From Lineus longissimus (taxonomy: Eukaryota > Nemertea > Pilidiophora > Heteronemertea > Lineidae), in assembly GCF_910592395.1 (NCBI RefSeq), contig NC_088315.1:12218501-12282500 (forward strand): DNA of 64,000 nt, written 5' to 3'. The position numbers were made by a program, and so were the translations under genes. The notes beneath the pieces are model-generated. The model ran no database searches, was not told where the DNA came from, and saw only the letters and a list, made by a program, of their open reading frames with translations. This document shows positions 55,395-64,000 of the stretch, piece after piece; the first letter of the stretch is position 1, and the number at the start of each line of letters is the position of its first letter.

Positions 55395-55983
55395 ATGAAA
55401 CGGCCAAGGCAGAATGATGAAGATCACATGGTAAGAAAACGTGCCATGTTTGTTGATATTTTCACAGTTGACCTCTTTGACCTTGAAAAGTACGTCAAAT
55501 GAAAAACCCAGGTATTATGTCATGTATCCTTACTAGATGTACCTATGATAAATATTTGGAAATTTTCCAGCCTAGGGTGGCCCAGAATTATTTTCCCTCA
55601 TGCAATGGACACATAATATAATTCTATTGTCCAAAGGAAAATAATTCTGGGCCACCCTGTAGTTCAGGAGAAATAGCACTTTTTGTGTTTCGAGTTTTGG
55701 CCCCCTGGTGGCTAATCGATGAATCTAATCACATGGAAATTTAGCATATGTGGTCATTTGACCTAGGGATACAAATGTACAAGATTTTAAGTCAGTAGCA
55801 CCAGCGGCGTCGAAACGTGCCGTTATTACCTAACGGCGATGCCGATAGCGAGTATGAACCTCATAGGTCAAGTTGTTAAGAAACATGCCACTCTTTTGTC
55901 AAAAGTTAACGACGAACGACGACGAACGACGGACGACGGATGCCACGATATCATATAAGCTCCCCTCAAAGGTGAGCTAAAAG
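55395..55983 (+). repeat. Dispersed repeat R2, copy 3
   Basis: AAAATGAAACGGCCAAGGC, GACCTCTTTGACCTTGAAAA, TTTTGGCCCCCTGGTGGC and the (GACGAAC)n / GGTGAGCTAAAA end are present. A small MITE is inserted at 55575-55659. Confidence 0.75.
55575..55659. mobile_element. Mariner-type mini-MITE, 85 bp
   Basis: GGGTGGCCCAGAATTATTTT and its complement form nearly the whole element. It is flanked by TA (55573-55574, 55660-55661). The right end has two extra bases (CA), as in the Tc1 element at 11237. A similar terminus, TACAGGGTGGCTCC, is at 63747. Confidence 0.8.
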
Positions 55984-56647
55984 CCCTGAAAAACTGCAAA
56001 ATTCCCACCAATGAGCTTTTTCAGGCAAACATACGCGCAACGTGTATACCAATCCAATATTTTGGAAAGGCCATTTGGCTTAAACCTGGAATATATATTT
56101 TATTATGTGTGTACTCAGGACCCAAGTCTAACCAATTAAATTACAATTAAATGAGCCATTTTTGGTAATAAGAAATATCATAGCAATTAATTTCTTAGTA
56201 ACTTACTAGTACATTGATTAGTCAGATGAATCTTAGTAATTAAAAACTGGTTATTTTTTTAAGATAAAAATTTGAACAAAAAAATAGTTTTTTTGTTCTT
56301 TATTAATGAATTACCGATTTATTACTTAGCACTCAAAATTATTGATGCCGTCATTGCAGTGGAGGCAAATCATGCATATGATAACATAACTATAGCCAAA
56401 TCTGCTGTTAATAGAACAATCAAACATATCTCGGCCGGTATTCCCAGGGCTTAATGTTGATGTATTTTTTGTCTGGTTTTTTGTCCCGATGCTTTCTATC
56501 GACGATTTATCAGTAGCACATTTTCTAAGAAAATGTTAAATCACCGATACAGTGTCTGTGATTTTTAGTCCAACAAATGTTAGTACTGACTTGTAATTGC
56601 AATATCCAATGTTCTAAAATTCACACAAGATAATACATGTATGTTAA

Positions 56648-56904
56648 AGGAATAGGCGGCTTTTTACTGCAGTATGTTTGTTCTCCTTCTGGTTCATCAG
56701 TAGATTATTTTTCTGAACGTTGAAAGGATCAACGCATGGAGAGCTAACTCGGGTTAGATCAGAAAAGCGTGATAATTCAGTAAGATTTTGAAGTTGTCCT
56801 TTGATTTTTGTGCAATTTGTTGATGGAAACTACTTATGCAGAATAGGAGATGACTGGGCAGCCGACAGCTGGGTAATATTGCCCTTAATAATACCAATGG
56901 TCCT
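56648..56904 (-). mobile_element. R1 repeat, short complete copy b
   Basis: Flanked by TTAA at 56644-56647 and 56905-56908. Reverse orientation: right end AGGACCATTGGTATTATTAA, left end AGGAATAGGCGGCTTTTTAC. It lacks the middle found in copy c. Confidence 0.85.
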
Positions 56905-57424
56905 TTAACACGTCATCAAAGATGTGTACAAATTTCGGACACTTTTGGTCAGTCACTCTTCAAGGTCTGGAACTTTAAAGACAAGCAGTATTTTCTGAAT
57001 AACCCGATATATTGATCTCTGGACGCTTTTCCCGAAGTGTACCCTACGGTGTTTCCAGAAAATGTTTTGTACCGGTAAATCCAGTCGGAGACCTCAATGC
57101 ATATCACGAACATTCCCGAATGCTCGGCTCCGACCTTAATCATGTTAATACTCGGTAATGTATATCTGATCCGCACGCTTCAGTATGATATATATTTGTA
57201 GAAGCTCCTGATGCTCAGACGAATGCTCGTTCACAGACCTAGCATTTATATGAAGAGACTGAGATATTTGCCCTTTATTTCCAAAATGAGCCGCAAGAGA
57301 CTAATCTACATTTTTATTCATTTGGAATTTTTCTCAGTTTGTTTAGGACATTTAATAGGCACACAGGGCCAGCTGAGAAAAAAATGTTAATCCAAATCTG
57401 ATCATGGTGCATAAAGATATGTGA

Positions 57425-57441
57425 CCCCCCCCCCCCCCCCC
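57425..57441 (+). repeat. Poly-C tract (17 C)
   Basis: C17 after ATGTGA. Confidence 0.95.
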
Positions 57442-57444
57442 TCC

Positions 57445-59025
57445 GGACAATAAAATGACATTTCGATCAACATGTACACCTACAACGTATGATATCTCCT
57501 GAACTATTCAACTTGCGTTCAGTTTCTCGTTTCTCGATGATACCTCATCGACTAGAGGCTTGATCGGCAATTAGTGATACAGTGCAGCATGCGCACACAC
57601 GTAAGATGCACGGTGTAAATCATGGGGGTCGCAAGTCAATAAAAACACTTCCGATTTTGAGCATTTGTAAGAAGTCTACAAATCAACGATTTTTTTATTC
57701 TGAAGCCATGTATTAGGTTAATTCGTGAGAATTTTCTCACGGAGTGTGTTTTCTGAAATACACTCTCAAATATAGGCAGGAAAATATAATCAAAGTTGCA
57801 GAAAGAATGAGAAGTGTACATAAAATTAAGTAATATCGCAATCCTAGCGTACACCAGATTTGTTCAGAAGATGATAGATCATTGCTACTCACCGGACAAA
57901 TCGTGTACGTTGACCACCCTCGAGCCGATGTATTCCCACATTGATATCAAGTGGCATAATATTGGGCTAGCTAATGAAATCCTACTAGGCATAAACATGA
58001 TCGGGCACTAAAATAATTGATCATACGGCTTTTATTATCCAAACCATTCATTAATTTACGGCGACATGTTCATGATTTAATTGAATTCCCATGGCGTATA
58101 TTCTATTCATCTACAGATTGCAGATTATTACATCCGACCAGAGGATTTTAGTGAGACAAAATGCACAGTCGTCGTGGACATATGAACAAGTATTCAAGAG
58201 TTTGAAAATTGGCCTTAGACGAACGGTTGCACCTCCAGATTAGAGCTTGTCTCCGACCAGATTAGACGGAAGTAAAACCCGCACATAGGCCACAATCTGG
58301 CCTTCACGTAATCGCAACAACAATGGCGTGATAGGCTACCCAGTACCATGTAAGCATTGTGCCTGCAACGAACATAAAACAACAATGGAGCGATATCCTC
58401 GCTCTCGGATATTTGATACAGGTACTAAACCAAACATCAACCAACATAACGTTGAATGCAGACTGACCTTTTGTTCTTAACAATCCTCATCCACTGAGTG
58501 CCGTACATGACCTATTCCGTGTGTTTCAAAGGTGTTAGACATTGCTTTATTGATCACAGTTATGCGTCGATCAAAGTACACATCCGAACAAGAATCATTC
58601 AGTTAATCCGCTGAAATAACCAGAGAAATAAATAATGTAAAAAACCAGCCTGAATCTAGCCCACATTTTTCAATTTCATAATATTTCCTTCATTGAGACA
58701 CGTTTTCCATTCTTAGTGGGTAATATGCCTGACTTGAAATGACCCAAGTGTTGCGTCTCGTCTGATCGATGTTTCGACCTTACGAATGATAGTCTCGCCA
58801 AAACAAAATCGCGTTACGTTCTCGTGAGAAAAGGTGGATGACGTTATGTGATATTTCTCATTTGCAAAGGGCTCAATGGTTTTGTGCAGATTGATCGATC
58901 AGCGATTGTTGTCATGACAATCGTCAGAATTTGAAGCAGAAGCGCTGGTAGATCGAGCTGCCGCCTGCGGTGAAAGAAAAAACTGACGGCCATTCGTTTT
59001 GCTTTCCCAATGTGAAGTTATCGAC
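57445..59025. other. No recognised gene
   Basis: Short frames without domains. A hairpin-like GAGAATTTTCTC stretch and a GTGTGTTTTCTGAAATACAC pairing lie near 57735. Confidence 0.45.
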
Positions 59026-59030
59026 TTTAA

Positions 59031-59586
59031 AGGACCATTGGCATTATTAAGGACAATATTACCAAGCTGTCGGCTGCCCAGTCACCTCTAACAAATCCAG
59101 TCACCTCAAACAAATTGCACAAAGAGGAAAAATTCGAAATCTGACTAAATTATCACGCTTTTCTGTTGACTCCGATTTGACCCGAGTCAGCTCTCCATGC
59201 ATCGATCCTTTCAATGTGACTATAATTATATATAGTAAGGCGCTTCCTCGAGCCATGGATCTACCCTGCGACGTCTTGGTGCTGATAACGATTTTTCCGA
59301 CGTCACAGTGATTGAGCTTGTATTGACCCTCTATTACGACGATGATGGAAAAGACGTTGCGTCGTAATAGTGGGGTGACGTGAACTCGGATCTCGGCGTG
59401 AATTCACGTGGCGGGAAAGGTATTTTGCGCCACGACTGGCGCTTACTTAAAATAACGAATAACCCGTTTTCTACTATCTAATAGCTGAAACCAAATTGGA
59501 AAAGCATCCAATACGTTCAAAAAAAATAGTTTACTGATGAAACAGAAGAAGAACAAACATACTGCAGTAAAACGCCGCACATTTCT
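59031..59586 (+). mobile_element. R1 repeat, complete copy c
   Basis: Flanked by TTAA (59027-59030, 59587-59590). Starts AGGACCATTGG and ends with CGCCGCACATTTCT. It shows the uninterrupted state of the three sites occupied in copy a: GACCCGAGTCAGCTC near 59183, GTTGCGTCGTAATAG near 59355 and TATTTTGCGCCACG near 59430. Confidence 0.88.
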
Positions 59587-59933
59587 TTAACGAGGCAGGC
59601 GCGGATCAAGGGGGGTGCTGCGGGAAAATCCAACTTAATTACCTCGACGCGTGTCCATGTCATAAATATTTTGTAAGTTCTCATAATACCATAATATAGT
59701 AGGGGTAGCGTATGTAATGGTAGATTGAACATCTTCAACACATTATAATGAACAATATCATCACATTCGTAAGGTATCATATAATTCGTAGTTGGCAACA
59801 ACATCAGATGGTGAAAATGGCGGCTCATCATCCGAAATCACCGTCCCCGTCGAGATACATGCCCCGTCGAGATATATGTCGACTGTGAATGATACTTCCA
59901 AGCTGAGCGAACATGTCTGGCTAATCAATTTTA

Positions 59934-60156
59934 GGTAACCGGAAAAACGCCGACCGACCGACCGACCGACTGACCGACTGACCTACCATCATTCATAATA
60001 CTGTAGATCCATGCACTTGATTGGGACCAACGTTTACGAAAACGTCGCGTCACGTCACGTTACACTAATGTAAAATGCATGGTGACGTGACGACGGCCAA
60101 CACTACGTCATGTAAACGTTGTTCCAAATCAAGTGCATGAATCTAGTGCTTTTGTG
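59934..60156 (+). mobile_element. CCGA-arm element, left-end fragment
   Basis: GGTAACCGGAAAAACGCCGA followed by (CCGA)n and CTGACCTACC matches the left ends of the two elements to the right. Its remaining part is short and interrupted by a small MITE at 60006-60143. Confidence 0.65.
60006..60143. mobile_element. Foldback MITE, TA target
   Basis: Arms GATCCATGCACTTGATTGGG and the near-complement ending AAGTGCATGAATC, flanked by TA (60004-60005, 60144-60145). A second inner stem has CGTCACGTCAC. Confidence 0.75.
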
Positions 60157-60673
60157 GGTAACCGGAAAAACGCCGACCGACCGACCGACCTACCGACCTG
60201 CCAACCTACCGTCATATGCAGTATCCCTTTCGCTTTTCTATAGCACATGTATCTGTGTAGTGCCCAGCGCAATTCACGTGATGGATTCGGACATGTCTGA
60301 CAGCAGCATCTTCAGTCAATTAAACCGGGAAAACGAGCCCACGCGGTAAGGAACTGATAACGATACTCTAAAGATTTAAAAGATATGCTTTTTCTACATG
60401 GTCGGTGGATATAAAAACATGATTTGGGCCTAATCTATGCACTGTAGTTCTTCTGCTCGAGTGTCTCGACCGATGCAATGCATGAACTGCAACGCGCAAT
60501 ATGCATTTGTTGTCATTTGAACAGCTTAGGTGCGCTTGTTTACAATTTCATTTCACATGACCTGCTATCGTGGATTGGATATATCACATTGACTTATGAG
60601 ACCTGAGACTCAAATACGAAACTCCTTGGGTTGGTAGGTCGGTAGGTTGGTCGGTCAGCGTTTTTCCGGTTAC
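60157..60673 (+). mobile_element. CCGA-arm inverted-repeat element 1
   Basis: Termini GGTAACCGGAAAAACGCCGA and the complement, each followed by a CCGA tetranucleotide run. The interior has TATCCCTTTCGC, AGTGCCCAGCGCAATT, CAGCAGCATC and CGGGAAAACGAGCCCACGCG. It is the unoccupied counterpart of element 2. Confidence 0.8.
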
Positions 60674-60688
60674 TAAGCAAAAGGGATA

Positions 60689-62274
60689 GGTAACCGGAAA
60701 AACGCCGACCGACCGACCGACCGACTGACCGACTGACCTGCGAACCTACCGTCATATACAGTATCCCTTTCGCTTTCTATAGCACATGTATTTGTGTAGT
60801 GCCCAGCGCAATTGACGTGATGGAGTCCGACGTGTCTGACAGCAGCATCTCCAGTCAATTATGGTAGTTGATAAAGTATGGAATTAGTGAAACCTTGGAA
60901 ACACTGATAAACCTTGGAATATTCAATGTAAACCATGGAATCACTGTGCAAATAGCGCGGGAAATCGGGTGCGTTCCTTCCACGATTTATACCATCCCAA
61001 CTGACAGTCTCGTCCCAGCTGACTTTATTGATAGCAACTTGCCAGTTAGTTCAGAAGCCAACATTTTTAATGTGGAGGATGACGTCATCAATTGGCAATG
61101 CGCTGTGGTCGTTAAAATATTTTATTTCTCTTCAATGGAAGCAAAAATTAGTTTTTATGATTGTTTTGTATTCCATAGACGATAAAGTATTATGCTCGGT
61201 ACTAGATGCACGAGATCATAGGACAAACACACACGTGAATAAAAAAAACCGCTTAGAACTGGTGACGTCACAAAGATCTCTGCATTCCTCGATGCGTACT
61301 GGAAGATGTAAGAAATCGCTCACGGCGAAGGAAATTTTCATCCGCAAACTTCGGTAATAAACATGCATGACTAGGCTTCTTTTATTCATCGTTTGTTATA
61401 AAATATCAGTCAATCATAGACAATTAGGCCTAGACCTAGTCGTCAACCTTATCCATGCATAATGCATGACAGGCCCCCAATTTTCTCTGTATCACCCTGT
61501 ATGAACAGACCGATCCGTAGTTCAAATAGGCCCCGCGTGGTGGTGGCGTATTTATAAGAGGAGCGCTATTGGTCCATATTATGGGTGTGTGGTGGGCGTG
61601 TCTTCCCATATTTGGGAGATCAGTACTGTACACTGGAGGCGAGGTACAACTGGGTTGTTCTAAAATATAGACTATTGAATCGGATATGCGACAGATTTCT
61701 AAATTACCATAAAATTCCGATCTGATCATGTAAGAATAAGCTCCAAATGTTGATTCGTAACCACGTTAGGTTCGAATGGCATTATTTCATGTTTTTATGC
61801 ATTTTTAGGACTGATTCCAAGGTTTATCACTGGTTCCAAGGTTTCACTGATTCCAAGCTTTATCAACTACCGTCAATTATACCGGGAAAACGAGCCCACG
61901 CGGTAAGGAACTGATAACGATACTCTAAAGATATGCTTTGTCTACATGGTCGGTGGATATAAAAACATGATTTGGGCCTAATCTATGCACTGTAGTTTTT
62001 CTACTCGAGTGTCTCGACCGATGCAATGCATGAACTGCAACGCGCAATATGCATTTGTTGTCATTTGAACAGCGCACGTGCGCTTGTTTACAATTTCATT
62101 TCACATGACCTGCTGCTGTCCGACACGTCGGACTCCATCATGTCCATTGCGCTGGGCACTACACAGATACATGTGCTATAGAGAAGCGAAAGGGATACTG
62201 CATATGACGGTAGGTTGGCAGGTCAGTCGGTCGGTCGGTCGGTCGGTCGGTCGGTCGGCGTTTTTCCGGTTACC
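60689..62274 (+). mobile_element. CCGA-arm inverted-repeat element 2, interrupted
   Basis: Same termini as element 1, perfect at both ends (GGTAACC...GGTTACC). The interior matches element 1 but is split at GTCAATTAT by the element at 60863-61871. Its right part includes an inverted copy of the left interior (GGGCACTACACAGATACATG). Without the insertion it is about 570 bp. Confidence 0.82.
60863..61871 (-). mobile_element. 9-bp-TSD inverted-repeat element, copy B
   Basis: Termini GGTAGTTGATAAAG and complement, flanked by GTCAATTAT (60854-60862, 61872-61880). A full-length relative of 13135-14189 in opposite orientation. Element 1 at about 60310-60335 keeps the sequence without the insertion. 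Confidence 0.9.
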
Positions 62275-62668
62275 ATCATTTTAGGTGGGTGTTAGAAGCG
62301 GGAACATTCTGGTCGCCAGTTTTAATGAAGGCAGATTCGAGTCACGATTCACATTAAATATTCGCTACGCGGCCGATTACATGAATATTTACAATATTAA
62401 ATTTGTATTGACCACATACATGTACATCCCCCGGTGAGGAACCGTTGATTATCCGGTATTTTCCTGATATATTGGTGGCTTGATCGACCTTCGTCAAGTT
62501 TTCTCGCTAAGGCATTTACAAATTATGTACCGTACACATTACCTGATACTGACCTCGTTCATTGTTTCACCTTCAGGGGACAGCAAGCACTATAGACTAC
62601 CGTACAGCGGATGCAGCGTGCTGCTACGTGCATTTGACGGAGGAACATACATCCATGCAGTTAATAAA

Positions 62669-63378
62669 GGGTATTAATAAACAGAGAAACAGAGAAACGA
62701 AGAAATCGAGAACTTCCCATATCGAGTAGTTAGTTGTCTATAATGTACGGCGCGAAAATAGACTAATAGGCTAGCCTGGTTTCTTCTCCCACGATGAAAG
62801 TAGTTCGTCCCTTCTCAAAGCACCGATGTACACCTGGCACGGCGAAGTTGCACCCCCACTTCATAATCTCATTTCAGCCTTGTTGAGTATTCAGCATAGT
62901 CCAGTCTTAATTAGCAAAGTCTGTATTTTAGATCTACCTGGTGTAACAGTAGATCGTAGTCCGACGTGAGAAATAAAGCATTTCATCTCCGATATTCTCG
63001 ACTCTGTTGCCCTGCCAGACGCTACCCGCCTTACGAAACAAGCCTCGTCCCCAGGACCAAACAAGCAGGAGGGACGAGGTTACCAGGTCTAAAATTGCCC
63101 AACTAAAGTCTTGGTTGATTGGTTTTTAGTGGTTGTTTTCTTGGTTTTAATAACCTAATACACAGTCAAAACTGTCCAAGCTAGGTCAGGATTGCTACAT
63201 GGCTATACGCCCCTTAATTGTTTTGAATTGATGCTACTTCATTTTGAACAAAACAAAATGGCTGTTGGCACACAAGTACTGATTTTGTGCAGCAATGCAT
63301 TGGGAGACGAGGCCTAACTAGTCGATGGGGGAAGTTCTCGATTTCTTCGTTTCTCTGTTTCTCTGTTTATTAATACCC
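62669..63378. mobile_element. 9-bp-TSD inverted-repeat element, 710 bp
   Basis: Almost perfect inverted repeats of about 49 bp (GGGTATTAATAAACAGAGAA, then ACAGAGAAACGAAGAAATCG) are flanked by GTTAATAAA (62660-62668, 63379-63387). No transposase. Near identity of the arms suggests a young insertion. Confidence 0.9.
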
Positions 63379-63389
63379 GTTAATAAATG

Positions 63390-64000
63390 TCTGCACAGCC
63401 AGCTTAGTAATAGGAAAAATGTCACCCTCGAAAAAGTGTTCGGTCATATTGTTCAGTGTATTTATTATTATAGTGACAATCTAGTGTGTATAATCTATAT
63501 ACTCTAAAACCTTGTTTTTATGGGTACAAGTGTCCACCTGATTAAAATCTTGCGTGACCGGCCCACTCATTTCACATGCATGGTGTCTTTACAATGGGAC
63601 CTTACCATGATTGGCTAAGGTCGGGTTCTCTATGAATGTCTGAAGGAACTTCGCTCAGTCGCTTGTCGGGTCGTGAAATCGACATGTAGTCTGGATTTGA
63701 AATTGATCCCATTTGATGAGAAGACCTATTGCAACCCGCGGTTTTATACAGGGTGGCTCCAAAAACTAATCGGTGAATTGATTTATTGGGATTGGAAGGT
63801 TTGGGGCGAGATCTGGGATAAATGCGAGTTTTAGGAAATCCTAAGACTAACGTTACCGTTAGCGCTTGTAGTATGGACTTGTCATGTAAGAGTGCTTTCA
63901 CGAGAGGTTAAGAACTGGCTCCGATAACACAATCCCTAGCGTTAACACCACCTTTTACACTAAAAATGCACATGAAAACCCGTGTTAACGTTAGCGAATG
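63390..64000. other. No recognised gene; one transposon-like terminus
   Basis: TACAGGGTGGCTCCAAAAAC at 63747 resembles a mariner-type end, but no partner is visible before the window ends. TTAACGTTAGCG-like repeats occur near 63850 and 63985. Confidence 0.35.

Overview
Eukaryotic, almost certainly metazoan, non-coding DNA (AT-rich, no operons) made up nearly wholly of transposable elements and their debris. The mix of CR1/L2-like LINEs, tRNA-derived SINEs and Tc1, PIF/Harbinger, Kolobok-like and 9-bp-TSD inverted-repeat elements, with long G/C homopolymers and TTAGGG repeats, suggests a marine invertebrate. I cannot name the species. I found no spliced host gene, rRNA or convincing functional tRNA; the best non-LINE protein is a J-domain ORF at 40.8-41.6 kb.

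0-13 kb: a LINE 3' fragment meeting an antisense ORF1-like piece, duplicated unknown blocks (2.7-4.8 kb), a perfect hairpin, several MITEs, a tRNA-derived SINE, a PIF/Harbinger remnant (10.1-11.1 kb) and a Tc1 element with long terminal repeats (11.2-12.9 kb). 13-17 kb: an element with a 9-bp TSD, then a TTAA-type repeat (R1) carrying three nested insertions. 17-26 kb: dispersed repeats, a second SINE, a 1.5-kb inverted-repeat element that holds a LINE tail (22.2-23.7 kb) and a LINE C-terminus at 26.0 kb.

26.8-29.5 kb is a nest: a 9-bp-TSD element with minisatellite arms contains a PIF/Harbinger copy and a TTAA MITE. 29.6-39.3 kb is a satellite split by an 8.8-kb insertion: a SINE plus a nearly full-length LINE, which is itself split by a solo LTR (32.3-32.8 kb) and a 3.65-kb Kolobok-like transposon (34.1-37.8 kb). 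Flanking duplications, and paralogous empty sites in this same window, let the insertion order be read.

40-46 kb: a pogo-like transposase tail, the J-domain ORF, an array rich in GAGTG/CACTC, a fresh 635-bp tandem duplication and two dispersed satellite families. 46-59 kb is mostly anonymous sequence with more copies of the dispersed families. 59-63.4 kb: a TTAA repeat, a cluster of elements with CCGA-tetranucleotide arms (one carrying a 9-bp-TSD insertion) and a last 9-bp-TSD element. Every mobile protein seen is broken or truncated, so movement of the non-autonomous elements would need enzymes made elsewhere.
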